NCBI GenBank assembly: GCA_003136315.1
Contig: PLDW01000475.1
Coordinates: 15,570-79,569, forward strand
Source of the DNA: Gemmataceae bacterium
Lineage (GTDB): Bacteria > Planctomycetota > Planctomycetia > Gemmatales > Gemmataceae
DNA: 64,000 nt
Direction of reading: 5' to 3'
In this document: in pieces, positions 9,507-18,135 of the stretch
How positions within the stretch are numbered: the first letter of the stretch is position 1
Layout of the letters: each line of letters begins with the position of its first letter
Notes under the pieces: generated by a model
What the model saw: only the letters and a program-made list of their open reading frames with translations
Database searches by the model: none
Told to the model about the DNA's origin: nothing
Position numbers and translations under genes: made by a program

Positions 9507-9874
9507 AATGGCACAATCTGACTTGCTTCGCTCAAAGCCCAGCCTTCCCTTTTGGCTTCGAAAGTCGACCGAGAGGGCCACAATCCCTCACCCAGCCACT
9601 CGATTCTTCGCATCTTCGCCAAATCTGTTAGACATTTTATATTGCAATCTAATTAATATTATAATATTAATATTAGTGCTAACTGTCGCGAGTTGCAAAC
9701 AAATGAGATTTGTTTGTGATATTAGCTCTTCCATAACTGCTGCTAGTACTGTATGGTGCGTCATATTCAACGCACTAATTCTGTCGGTCTTATTCGTTTC
9801 TGGCGACCTCAGCACCCCTGGACAGCCGAGGACGCCTTTCCCTCTCGGTCCGAAAGCCATAAGGTAGATGTATT
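9507..9874. other. intergenic region with an AT-rich island
   Basis: No gene. Positions about 9640-9680 are almost pure A/T with repeated ATTAATATTA units, next to a CGCACTAAT / GTGCTAAC pair. This is the most AT-rich stretch of the window and separates the protease patch from rimO. It may hold promoters or be a boundary of acquired DNA. Confidence 0.5.
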
Positions 9875-11320
9875 ATGAAGAACCTTCCGCTCCTGACCGC
9901 CCCGACTCGATCCCCCGTCGTCCCAACCGGCGAAGGGGAACGGATGGTCCGGACGTTCAGCATGATCAGCCTTGGCTGCCCGAAGAATACGGTCGACTCC
10001 GAGCGTATGCTTGGGAAACTCGCCGGGGAGGGGTACGCCCTCCGGCCGGACGCCGATGGGTCCGATGTTGTGGTGGTCAATACTTGCGGGTTTATCGAAC
10101 CGGCCCGGCAGGAATCGCTTGCGGTCATTCGGGAGATGCTTGCGCTGAAGAAGACGGGCCGAATCGGAGCCGTCGTGGTCGCCGGATGCATGGCCGAACG
10201 GCAGCGGGAGACGCTGCTGGAGCAGGTTCCGGAGGTCGACCAGATTGTCGGCGTATTCGGCCGGGAGGACATCGCCCGCGCGGTCGAACTCGCCACCCTG
10301 AAGGCGAAAACGACCGGCGGGCTCGGAAGCTGGGAGTTCCCGGCACACGATTTCTTTCCCCCCGCTCCGGTCCGGGCTCTCGACGACACCGCCCGACTCC
10401 GGATCACTCCCCGTCATTTCGCGTACCTCAAGATCAGCGAAGGGTGCGACCGCCTCTGTACCTATTGCGCGATCCCCAAGATGCGGGGAAAGCATGTCAC
10501 CAAGGCCATCGAGGAAGTTGTCCGGGAGGCCCACGAACTGGCTGCGGATGGTGTTCGGGAACTCATAATTGTTGCCCAGGACACGACTTACTACGGATTC
10601 GATCTCTACGGCCAGTCCCGACTTGCCGACCTCCTCCGGGCAGTCAGCCAGGTTGATGGAATCGAGTGGATTCGTGTTCTCTACGCCTACCCGGAGCACT
10701 TCACCGACGAGGTGATCGAGGCTCTTGCGACCACGGATAAGGTGATCCCCTACCTCGATATGCCGCTCCAGCACATCAACGATCGGGTGTTGAAGAGGAT
10801 GCTCCGGCGGGTCGATCGGGCCAGTACCGAGAAACTGATCGAACGACTCCGGAAAGATATCCCCGATCTCGCCATGCGGACCACCTTCATTGTGGGGTTT
10901 CCGGGTGAGACCGATGCCGAGTACGAGGAACTGAAGCAATTCGTTGTGGGAATGCGTTTCGAGCGGATGGGCGTGTTCCCGTATTCACGCGAACCCGGAA
11001 CCCCGGCCGACAAACTCGACGGGCACATGCCGGAGGATGTGAAGAAGGCCCGGGTCGCGGGTGTGATGGAGATCCAACAAGGGGTCGCGTTCGGGTGGGC
11101 TCAGTCTCAGGTCGGGAGGGAGCACCCCGTGGTGATTGATGGTCTGGACCCCGAGTTTGCAAATCACTTCCGGGGCCGGACTTACGCCGATACTCCGGAC
11201 ATCGATTGCGCTGTCCGGGTGAAGGGGAAGAGCCTCCGGCCCGGGGACTTCGTGAAGGTGAAAGTGACTGCGGCCGATGGGTACGATCTCGCTGGCCGGG
11301 CGGTTGGCCGGCCGTGGTAG
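9875..11320 (+). CDS. rimO: ribosomal protein uS12 methylthiotransferase RimO
   Basis: 481 residues. A radical SAM methylthiotransferase that adds a methylthio group to an aspartate of ribosomal protein S12, in the cytoplasm. The N-terminal MTTase domain has three conserved cysteines (C35 in SLGCPKN, C71 in NTCGFI, C105 in AGCMAER) for the auxiliary cluster. The radical SAM CxxxCxxC motif is C191-C195-C198 in GCDRLCTYCAIP, and a TRAM domain occupies the last ~70 residues. SLGCPKN distinguishes RimO/MiaB-type proteins and CAIPKMRGKH fits RimO. An AAGGT site 9 bases before ATG 9875 supports this start; ATG 9944 would begin right at the conserved domain. Confidence 0.93.
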   Translation: MKNLPLLTAPTRSPVVPTGEGERMVRTFSMISLGCPKNTVDSERMLGKLAGEGYALRPDADGSDVVVVNTCGFIEPARQESLAVIREMLALKKTGRIGAVVVAGCMAERQRETLLEQVPEVDQIVGVFGREDIARAVELATLKAKTTGGLGSWEFPAHDFFPPAPVRALDDTARLRITPRHFAYLKISEGCDRLCTYCAIPKMRGKHVTKAIEEVVREAHELAADGVRELIIVAQDTTYYGFDLYGQSRLADLLRAVSQVDGIEWIRVLYAYPEHFTDEVIEALATTDKVIPYLDMPLQHINDRVLKRMLRRVDRASTEKLIERLRKDIPDLAMRTTFIVGFPGETDAEYEELKQFVVGMRFERMGVFPYSREPGTPADKLDGHMPEDVKKARVAGVMEIQQGVAFGWAQSQVGREHPVVIDGLDPEFANHFRGRTYADTPDIDCAVRVKGKSLRPGDFVKVKVTAADGYDLAGRAVGRPW

Positions 11321-11890
11321 CCGCACTGACAGTTCACTCGATACCATTTGGTCCGGGTGGCGACATCGTTTACGGCTCACTCAAGCCCCAGGAGACTTCC
11401 CCTCGCATCGGCCCCGAGGGATTTGATCAGCCTCAGATCAGATTTCTCCTGAGCCGGTGCGAAAAATCTCCATGCCAATCCGGGTGTTTCAGGTACTCCA
11501 GCAACACCGACACTCTGACCGAATGGACCGCTCAAGCTGAGCCTGACGATTGTGATCGGGGCTCCTGCCAGAAGCGCCAGGGGAATGCATGGGTAGGATT
11601 CCTCCCCCCTGAAATAATTTCATTTTTCCCGTTGCATCCCTCGACGCAGCCAGCTAAGACTTAACTTAACCTATTGTTTAGGCGATCTCGACTCACATTT
11701 TCTCTCCGGATTTTCGCCAGACTCCACCCCGTTTTGTGATCACCGTGAACGTGATGTTCGCCGCTCACATGGTTGGTGGGACAAGACGATGTATATGCAT
11801 ATATTGATACGTATAATTTATTGATACGTATAATCGGGCAAGACTCGATTCTTCGCCCGTATAGACCTCATTGCGGAGGGGGGCGTTCTG
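11321..11890. other. 570-base intergenic region
   Basis: No supportable gene. The distal end carries a direct repeat just before the prepilin-like gene (listed separately). Otherwise no hairpins or recognisable elements were found. Confidence 0.5.
11803..11834. promoter_or_regulatory. 15-bp direct repeat upstream of the DUF1559 gene, operator-like
   Basis: ATTGATACGTATAAT occurs at 11803-11817 and again at 11820-11834, a 17-base period, each with a central TACGTA palindrome. It lies 57 bases before the ATG, in an AT-rich context typical of a promoter. Two tandem identical sites suggest binding of a regulator or a duplicated promoter element; this is inference from position and symmetry. Confidence 0.45.
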
Positions 11891-12889
11891 ATGGACACTA
11901 CTGTCGCACGGGTGCGCCGGGGTTTCACGCTCATCGAACTGTTGGTCGTGGTCGCGATCATCGCGATCCTGATCGGACTACTGTTGCCCGCCGTCCAGCA
12001 AGTCCGCGAGGCCGCCGCCCGGACACAATGTATCAACAACCAGAAGCAGCTCGGGTTGGCCCTCCACAACTACCACGACGTTTTCGGCTGCTTCCCCTCC
12101 GCCTGTCAGATTGGGCAGACGTGGTACACCAATTACATACGGCCAGCCCCGCCAAGCGGGATCAATCCGGCGACCGGATACCCCTACGCCGGCCCGTTCT
12201 TCAGTTGGACGTACCAGATCTCCCAATATTTCGAGCAAGGGAATGTCTACAATCTGTTCAACAACACTCAGTGGCCCTGGTGGCAGTATCAGGCCAATGG
12301 CCAGACCATTAACTCGATCCAAGTCAAGATTATGGCCTGCCCATCCGATCCCCGTGGGGCTCTGATCTGGGACCAGGGGCAGTCCGATGCGTCGGCCATC
12401 TCCGAATACCTGGCGGTGAACGGGCGAGATCAGTTTTATGAGGACGGCGGGCAAAACGGGATCCTCTACGTCAACTCCTCCGTCTCGATCGTGACCATCA
12501 CGGATGGGACTAGCAACACACTGCTCGTTGGCGAGCGACCGCCATCGATCGATCTCCTTTACGGGTGGATGTGGGCCGGGTCGGGAGATTCGCCCTACTA
12601 CGGGGCGACCGACGTGAATCTTGGGACATCCGAGGTGACCGACGGGGTTCCGAACGGGCCGCGAGATTTTTTCCGCCCCGGGAGCTTTATCGACCCGGGC
12701 AACCTCCACCGGTTCCACTTCTGGAGCTTGCATCCGGGTGGTGCGAATTTCCTCTTTGGCGACGGTGGGGTCCGGTTCATCACCTACTCGGCCGGGACGC
12801 AATTCGTTGGGACTTATAACGGGGTTCAGTTAACCTTGATGGATGCGTTGGCCTCGCGAGCTGGCGGCGAGCCGGTCAGCCTCCCGTGA
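11891..12889 (+). CDS. DUF1559 prepilin-type N-terminal cleavage/methylation protein
   Basis: 332 residues. The N terminus is a classic type IV pilin/type II secretion pseudopilin signal: basic leader, then [20 protein letters not shown], with cleavage expected after the Gly and methylation of Phe. The region [16 protein letters not shown] and a C-terminal [11 protein letters not shown] block are hallmarks of planctomycete DUF1559 proteins, which occur in dozens of copies per genome. It would be processed by PilD-like peptidase and assembled or anchored at the inner membrane. A small lipoprotein gene follows 64 bases downstream, an arrangement common for this family. Confidence 0.93.
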   Translation: MDTTVARVRRGFTLIELLVVVAIIAILIGLLLPAVQQVREAAARTQCINNQKQLGLALHNYHDVFGCFPSACQIGQTWYTNYIRPAPPSGINPATGYPYAGPFFSWTYQISQYFEQGNVYNLFNNTQWPWWQYQANGQTINSIQVKIMACPSDPRGALIWDQGQSDASAISEYLAVNGRDQFYEDGGQNGILYVNSSVSIVTITDGTSNTLLVGERPPSIDLLYGWMWAGSGDSPYYGATDVNLGTSEVTDGVPNGPRDFFRPGSFIDPGNLHRFHFWSLHPGGANFLFGDGGVRFITYSAGTQFVGTYNGVQLTLMDALASRAGGEPVSLP

Positions 12890-12953
12890 TCGACTCGGTT
12901 GGAAGTGTTCTGCGCGGGAATCTCGCCCTGTTTAATTTCCAAGACATTCTCCC

Positions 12954-13130
12954 ATGACTCGATCGATTCGCAGGGCTCTGGGAATGGTGCTGGCAGCGTG
13001 CGTGATCGCTGGTTCCGGGTGTGGAAACCGCAAGGACGACAACCAGCCCAACCCCGAGTTGAAAATTCCCGACATCAAGCCAAGCAGCCGCACCGGTTCA
13101 AAGGGCTTGGTGAAAGACCCCACGAAGTAA
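12954..13130 (+). CDS. small lipoprotein
   Basis: 58 residues, MTRSIRRALG then a hydrophobic stretch ending in the lipobox AGSGC (Cys at residue 23), then a short hydrophilic, Pro/Lys-rich tail ending in KDPTK. It should be lipid-modified on the Cys and membrane-anchored. The gene follows the DUF1559 gene, where planctomycetes often encode a larger lipoprotein with a carboxypeptidase-regulatory-like domain; only the anchor and a stub are present here. Start ATG 12954 gives a textbook signal. Confidence 0.72.
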   Translation: MTRSIRRALGMVLAACVIAGSGCGNRKDDNQPNPELKIPDIKPSSRTGSKGLVKDPTK

Positions 13131-13249
13131 CGCCCGCCTTTCCGACTCTCCTCTCCCCGGATACTTCCTTTTCCCAGCCGTCCAGATGCCACTCCGGCCC
13201 GGGACCGGGACAATACACGCATGTCCCGACCGCCCCCGGAGCCCCACCA

Positions 13250-13873
13250 ATGCTGCACCCTCCCACCGGGGGACTCGCGTCCCTTGACTCACCCAAGTCC
13301 CCTTCCGAACCACTCCTGAACGTGCCGAACCTGCTCTCGGCGGCTCGCATCCCACTGGCGATCGTGTTGTTTGTGTGCGTGGTCCACCTTGCCTGGCTCG
13401 CCGGGCTGGTGGTGTTTCTCGCGGCCACTGCAACCGATTGGCTCGATGGTTGGTGGGCTCGGAAATACGGCCCACTCACTCTCGTCGGACGGAACCTCGA
13501 CCCGATCGCCGACAAGGTTCTGGTCTGCGGGGCCTTCATCTACCTGATTCCGGTGCCCGCGGCGGGGATCGACCCGTGGATGGTCACGGTCGTGGTCATC
13601 CGGGAATTGGTGGTGACCGGTATCCGGGGCATTGTTGAGGCAACCGGAAAGAAGTTCGGGGCGGACTGGTTCGGGAAGCTGAAAATGGGGCTCCAGTGCG
13701 CGGTCCTCATCGGAGTGTTCCTGATCCAGTGGTTGCGAACAATGCAAGGAGCCGAGCCCATTTGCACAATCCTGGCACCGATCCAACAGGTCTTGCTCGG
13801 GCTCATGCTCCTGGCCACCCTTGGGAGCGGCTTGCACTACCTCGTCAAGGCTTCGCGGCTGATGCGGACGTGA
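13250..13873 (+). CDS. pgsA: CDP-alcohol phosphatidyltransferase, PgsA type
   Basis: 207 residues. Likely CDP-diacylglycerol-glycerol-3-phosphate 3-phosphatidyltransferase, the committed step of phosphatidylglycerol synthesis at the inner membrane. The complete CDP-OH-P signature D-x2-DG-x2-AR-x8-G-x3-D-x3-D is present (DWLDGWWARKYG ... GRNLDPIADK). NVPNLLSAARIPLA at the N terminus is the usual PgsA opening, followed by about five hydrophobic segments. The frame runs back to 12899 but that part overlaps the lipoprotein in another frame. The start at 13250 lacks a clear ribosome site; a later start near LLNVPNLL is possible. Confidence 0.88.
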   Translation: MLHPPTGGLASLDSPKSPSEPLLNVPNLLSAARIPLAIVLFVCVVHLAWLAGLVVFLAATATDWLDGWWARKYGPLTLVGRNLDPIADKVLVCGAFIYLIPVPAAGIDPWMVTVVVIRELVVTGIRGIVEATGKKFGADWFGKLKMGLQCAVLIGVFLIQWLRTMQGAEPICTILAPIQQVLLGLMLLATLGSGLHYLVKASRLMRT

Positions 13874-13928
13874 TCAATACGGCTAACGGGCAGGGTTGGC
13901 GGGCAGAACCTCGAAGGAAGACAATCCG

Positions 13929-14756
13929 ATGATGACATCCACGATCCACCTCCACGGTTCCGCCGTTGCGTTTACCGATACGGCCGCTCAGCCCACCCTC
14001 GTTTTGCTCCACGCTTTCCCATTCGATCGAGAGATGTGGCTGCCGCAACTGAAGGCATTCGCGGGGACAACGCGAGTGCTCGCGATCGATCTCCCCGGAT
14101 TTGGGGCATCGGCGCCCAGCCAGGTGACGTTCACGGTCGAATCCGTGGCGGACACCGTGGCGAAACTGCTCGATGCGGTCACAGGGACCGGGCAGGTGGT
14201 GATCGGTGGGCTGTCGATGGGCGGGTACGTGGCGATGGCGTTCGCCCGTCGCCACTCCGGCCGAGTCGCGGGGCTCATCCTGGCCGACACCCGCAGCGAA
14301 CCGGACGACGCCGCGGCCAGGCAGGGCCGGGAGAAGACGATCGCTCAAGTAACAGAGGTCGGGGCGTCTGGGATCATCAACCAGATGCTCCCGAAGCTCC
14401 TGAGCGATGCGACGCGGGCCAACCGGCCAGATGTGGTCAGCACGGTCCTGCGGATCGCATCACGCCAGACCACCGAGGCGGTTGTCGCAGCACTCCTTGC
14501 TCTGCGTGACCGACCCGATGCCACCACGGGGCTGGACACGGTGACCGTCCCGACTCTGATCCTGGTAGGTGAACACGATGCGATCACTCCGCCGGTCGTG
14601 GCGGCGGCGATGAGTACACGAATCCCGGGGAGCCGGGTCGTAATAATCCCGGGGGCCGGGCACCTGAGCAACCTGGAGAACCCGGACGCCTTCAATGCTG
14701 CGGTGATCGAGTTCCTGTCCACGGTTGACCCGGCATTCCCGTCAGTGAAAACGTGA
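13929..14756 (+). CDS. alpha/beta-fold hydrolase
   Basis: 275 residues, cytoplasmic. The triad is clear: nucleophile Ser96 in GLSMGGY, Asp217 in GEHDAITPP and His245 in GAGHLSN. LLHAFPFDREMW supplies the oxyanion-hole segment (HAF in place of HGF). The order and motifs are those of the 3-oxoadipate enol-lactonase/esterase group, but no aromatic-degradation genes are nearby, so the substrate is unknown. Start decided by GAAGGAAG at 13913-13920, 8 bases before the ATG. Confidence 0.85.
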   Translation: MMTSTIHLHGSAVAFTDTAAQPTLVLLHAFPFDREMWLPQLKAFAGTTRVLAIDLPGFGASAPSQVTFTVESVADTVAKLLDAVTGTGQVVIGGLSMGGYVAMAFARRHSGRVAGLILADTRSEPDDAAARQGREKTIAQVTEVGASGIINQMLPKLLSDATRANRPDVVSTVLRIASRQTTEAVVAALLALRDRPDATTGLDTVTVPTLILVGEHDAITPPVVAAAMSTRIPGSRVVIIPGAGHLSNLENPDAFNAAVIEFLSTVDPAFPSVKT

Positions 14757-15054
14757 ATGTTCGCACGAAGGCGGAATCGGTCGGTGGGTAACGTACTCGC
14801 GCCGTTGCCAGGGTCTCCCCAACACTCCGTGGAAACGTCCCCACCCGCTGCGGTTCCCGCACATCCATTTCAGATGCCGTTGTAGACGGCATGTTCGGCG
14901 TAGTCGAACCTGTTGCGTGAGCGTCCCTTCATACCGGCGGGTCGGCCGATTGGCATCACCACCCACGGCCGATTACAGTGGAGTGAAAGACTCGGGGCTC
15001 TCCCCGGTGGCCCGGGTCGTGACAATTCGGGCGGCTCCCGACTCGAGGGCAGCC

Positions 15055-15363
15055 ATGGCATCGCGCCCCCCATTTCGGCGTAACCACTCCGATCCACCCG
15101 CGGACCGCCCGGTTGGCCCCGGCCGGTCCCCAGCCCTCCGCTATCGAGTCTGTCTTCATCGGACAGCCGACAAGGAGCTGATGTTTGTCGTCCGGACCGT
15201 CATGGATCTGACCCAATTTGGTACGGCGGAGGCCGAGTTCCGGATGTGGGAAGCCTACCACCGTGGCCGGTCAGTCGTGGTGGTGACTCACCTGGAACGT
15301 GCCGAACTGTATGTCGAGCAGTTCGCCGACCGCGGCCTTTCCGCCAGCATCGAACCGGCCTGA
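15055..15363 (+). CDS. ClpS-like protein lacking N-degron-binding residues
   Basis: 102 residues. From residue ~25 the sequence fits the ClpS fold throughout: YRVCLHRTADKELMFVVRTV, then WEAYHRGRSVVVVTHLERAE, then GLSASIE. It parallels E. coli ClpS ([30 protein letters not shown], AETKV). However the three residues that bind N-terminal degrons are changed: the Asn-Asp-Asp stretch reads Arg-Thr-Ala, and His66 reads Tyr. So it may dock on a Clp ATPase without reading N-degrons, or do something else. No clpA/clpC nearby. Start uncertain; the frame is open to 14917 but the fold begins after 15055. Confidence 0.65.
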   Translation: MASRPPFRRNHSDPPADRPVGPGRSPALRYRVCLHRTADKELMFVVRTVMDLTQFGTAEAEFRMWEAYHRGRSVVVVTHLERAELYVEQFADRGLSASIEPA

Positions 15364-15387
15364 AGTTCGACCCGAGGGCCTGCGTTG

Positions 15388-16878
15388 TCAGAGTATCTCG
15401 GCTACCCGGCCGTCAGCCAGTCGTAACCGTCGGAAAGCGGTCCGAGGGATTTCGTCTTCGTGGTGGCTGACGAACAGCAAGGTCTGGTCTGCCCCGAGGT
15501 GGCGGTCGAGCCAGTCCCGGATGCGCTCGGCCGTGGCCGCGTCGAGTCCCTGAAACGGCTCATCCAGTATCAAGAGTGGAGGCCGCTTCACCAGCGCGCG
15601 GACAAGCAAGACTAACCGCTGCTCGCCTGTCGAGAGTTGCCGGAATGGCCGCCGGGCCAGAGACGCAATCCCAAATGCCAGGAACATCTCGCGTACCGCG
15701 CTGTCTTGTTCGGGCGTTGTTGGTCGATCGGCAAGGGTGTCGAAGAACCCGGTCGTGGCCACCCGCTCGGCAGTCATCGGCTGGGTGAAATAGAGGTGAA
15801 ACTCCGGCGAGATGAGTCCGACCTGCCGTTTCACATCCCAGATGCTCTCCCAGGTCCCACGCCGGCGACCGAACAGCCGGATGTCGTTGCCATACGCCTG
15901 CGGGTGGTCGCCGCAGAGGAGACTGAGCAGGGTCGTCTTCCCGGACCCGTTCGGCCCGACGACCGCCCATCGCTCCCCGGTCCGGACCGTCCAGGTGATC
16001 CGGTCCAAAATGGTTCGCCCGCCGTGCGTCACTATCACGTCGCGGAGTTCGACAATCGGTGACCCCGCTTCCGAATCCGAATCGCCAATCTTCAGAGGTC
16101 GCCCCTCGACCGTCCCAGTTGGTTCATCTCTCGACTCCATTCTCCGTTCCGCGTTCCGAGCTCCAAGTTCCGCGTTCCGCGTTCCGAGTTCCATCACATT
16201 CGTCACCCACCCGGGGACGGCCTGTGGAGGACCAATCAGGACCAGTCGCTGCCCCTCCTGGACCAAGGTGCCGAGGAGGGCCGTGAGGTCGGCCCTGCCA
16301 GCGGCGTCGAGGCCCAGGTAGGGGTCGTCGAGGATGAGCAATTCGGGCCGGGAGAGTAGTGCCCGGGCGATCCTGGCCCGGCGTGTTTGGCCGTTCGAGA
16401 GTTTGATGAATGACACCGGCAGCCGATCTTCCACGCCGAGCCGGCGGGCCACCTCGCTGACTGCAACATCGGTCGCACCTGTTCCAGAGCGAAGGTATTG
16501 ATCGAGGGAGAGTGGCTCCTCCGAGTCGGCAAACTCAAATCGCTGTTGGTAGTAGTGTCCGGCATAGTTGAAGAGCCGGGACTCTTCCTTGAACGCAACG
16601 TGACGGATGACTTCGGACGGAGCAGCGACCGGGTGCCCGGCCGCCCGCAGTCGATCGAGCAAGGGCCAGGTAATCGATCCGGACTGGATCTGGTGGCGGC
16701 CAAGAAGTGTTTCAGCGAGCGTCGTCTTGCCCGAGCCGATCGGACCCGTTACGGCCCAGATCTGGCCCTCGCGGATGGTCGAGGAAAAGTCGCGGAGGAC
16801 GACCGGGCCGCCTGGCCGGGCAATGGTCACGCCGTCCAGGACAACGAGGGGTAGCCGTTCCGGTGGGTGGGGATTCAT
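15388..16878 (-). CDS. ABC-type ATP-binding protein with two ATPase domains (ModF/PhrA-like)
   Basis: 496 residues, two ABC nucleotide-binding domains and no membrane segment. Domain 1: Walker A GPIGSGKTT, signature LSNGQTRRARIARAL, Walker B LLILDDP. Domain 2: Walker A GPNGSGKTT, signature LSTGEQRLVLLVRAL, Walker B LLILDEP. This twin layout is that of ModF/PhrA-like proteins. The linker (about residues 225-265) contains ELGTRNAELGARNAE, encoded by a tandem DNA repeat absent from relatives as far as I know. Start at ATG 16878 (MNPHPPERL), 7 bases after the stop of hemC, so the two are probably co-transcribed. Confidence 0.85.
   Translation of the reverse strand: MNPHPPERLPLVVLDGVTIARPGGPVVLRDFSSTIREGQIWAVTGPIGSGKTTLAETLLGRHQIQSGSITWPLLDRLRAAGHPVAAPSEVIRHVAFKEESRLFNYAGHYYQQRFEFADSEEPLSLDQYLRSGTGATDVAVSEVARRLGVEDRLPVSFIKLSNGQTRRARIARALLSRPELLILDDPYLGLDAAGRADLTALLGTLVQEGQRLVLIGPPQAVPGWVTNVMELGTRNAELGARNAERRMESRDEPTGTVEGRPLKIGDSDSEAGSPIVELRDVIVTHGGRTILDRITWTVRTGERWAVVGPNGSGKTTLLSLLCGDHPQAYGNDIRLFGRRRGTWESIWDVKRQVGLISPEFHLYFTQPMTAERVATTGFFDTLADRPTTPEQDSAVREMFLAFGIASLARRPFRQLSTGEQRLVLLVRALVKRPPLLILDEPFQGLDAATAERIRDWLDRHLGADQTLLFVSHHEDEIPRTAFRRLRLADGRVAEIL
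16141..16195. repeat. in-frame GTTCCGCGTTCCGAG-type tandem repeat inside the ABC gene
   Basis: Consecutive degenerate copies of a ~7-base GTTCCG(C/A)-unit, encoding TRNAELGARNAER on the minus strand. Similar tracts occur at 3778-3815 (in the cytochrome gene), 17840-17866 (before hemC) and 35495-35525 (in the phage protease gene), so it is a dispersed repeat tolerated in coding sequence. Confidence 0.7.
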
Positions 16879-16885
16879 CCCCCTG

Positions 16886-17818
16886 TTATACGGTCGGCCC
16901 GGACAGTGAAAGGAGATCACCGGCCCCTTCAGCCAGGAGCATGGCGGCCAATTCCTGGCCGATCGCGAGCGGGGTCTCCGCCGGGCCGGTGTGAGTGGCA
17001 ACCACCCGCCGCCGACCGTCCGGGGAGAGTACTGCTCCCCGCAGGGTAAGGATTCCATCCTCCACCCGCGACGTGGCCCCTATGGGGACCAGACAGCCAC
17101 CTCCGAGCGTCAACAACATCGCCCGCTCTGCCTGCACCCGGCGGAATGTGTCGATGTCGAGCAGGGCCGTGACCAGATCCTTCGTGGCAGCGTCGTCTGC
17201 CCGGCACTCCAGCCCAATCGCCCCCTGCCCGACGGCCGGGAGCATCCAGGAGGGGTTGAGGATTTCGGTGATCTGGTTGGCGAGTCCAAGCCGGACCAGC
17301 CCGGCCTCGGCCAGGATGATCCCGTCGAGATCCTGCTCAGCAAGTTTGCGTAACCGGGTCTCGACGTTCCCACGGAGGTCGATCAAGTGCAATCCAGGCC
17401 GGCGATTCTGAAGCTGGGCTCGCCGCCGGAGGCTGCTGGTGCCGATCACGGCCCTGTCCGGGAGGTCATCGAACCGCCGGTATTTGTGAGAGACGAATGC
17501 ATCACCGGTCGGCCCGCGTGGGGGGACCGCAACGAGTTCGAGGCCCGGCTCGGGGATTGTCGGGAGGTCTTTGAGGCTGTGAACCGCCACATCGGCCCGG
17601 CGCTCGTGCAGGGCGGTCTGGATCGCCTTGGTGAATACGCCAAAGCCGCCCATCGCGGAGAGGGCCGATGCCTGATCCCGGTCGCCGTGGGTTTCGATGA
17701 GGACAAGTTCGACCGGCCGGTCGCTAACGACCGCGCGGAGCCGGTCGGCCACATGATTCGCCTGCCACAGAGCCAGGTGACTGCCGCGCGTACCGAGTCG
17801 CAGGGGGGTAAGGGTCAT
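16886..17818 (-). CDS. hemC: hydroxymethylbilane synthase (porphobilinogen deaminase)
   Basis: 310 residues. Polymerises four porphobilinogens into hydroxymethylbilane in tetrapyrrole (haem/cobalamin) synthesis, cytoplasm. Seen: LRLGTRGSHLALWQA at the N terminus, HSLKDLP (80-86), GTSSLRRRAQL, LRGNVETRLRKL, and Cys242 in GGGCLVPIGA, the attachment site of the dipyrromethane cofactor. Length is normal. The start at ATG 17818 fits the family N terminus; the frame extends to 17881 through a repeat-like tract. Followed at once by the ABC gene on the same strand. Confidence 0.96.
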   Translation of the reverse strand: MTLTPLRLGTRGSHLALWQANHVADRLRAVVSDRPVELVLIETHGDRDQASALSAMGGFGVFTKAIQTALHERRADVAVHSLKDLPTIPEPGLELVAVPPRGPTGDAFVSHKYRRFDDLPDRAVIGTSSLRRRAQLQNRRPGLHLIDLRGNVETRLRKLAEQDLDGIILAEAGLVRLGLANQITEILNPSWMLPAVGQGAIGLECRADDAATKDLVTALLDIDTFRRVQAERAMLLTLGGGCLVPIGATSRVEDGILTLRGAVLSPDGRRRVVATHTGPAETPLAIGQELAAMLLAEGAGDLLSLSGPTV

Positions 17819-17916
17819 GAACGCAATTGTAGGTAAGGGGACGCGGAACGGGGAACGCGGAACGTTCGACGCCTCGGCCAAAGAGAAAAAGATATCTGAT
17901 ACAAGAATAAATCTGA

Positions 17917-18060
17917 ATCACGAAATCACGAAAGACGAAAGTACAAAATAGCCAATATTTCCGATTTCGTACTTTCATCTTTCGTGATTTCGTGATGAAA
18001 TCCTGGCTTTTCTTTTCATGCTTCGTCTTTCGTGGTTTCGTGATGAAGTCTTGGTTTTCT
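17917..18060. repeat. inverted plus direct repeat between hemC and the dehydrogenase
   Basis: Left arm 17917-17944 and right arm 17969-17996 are 28-base inverted copies with one mismatch around a 24-base AT-rich loop (core CTTTCGTGATTTCGTGAT). The right arm is then repeated directly at about 18017-18057 (CTTCGTCTTTCGTGGTTTCG). The hairpin lies in a divergent intergenic region and is not followed by a T-run; it looks like a dispersed palindromic element. Confidence 0.75.
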
Positions 18061-18135
18061 TGTTTTGGCCTGCGTTTCCATTAGCCCGGGAGTATCATAA
18101 CTCTCCTCTTACCCCGACTCGTTTTCGAGCATTCC

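Noticed and set aside
9640-9690. AT-rich island as a replication origin
   Set aside because: No DnaA-box cluster and no dnaA, dnaN or partition genes nearby; only AT-richness supports it.
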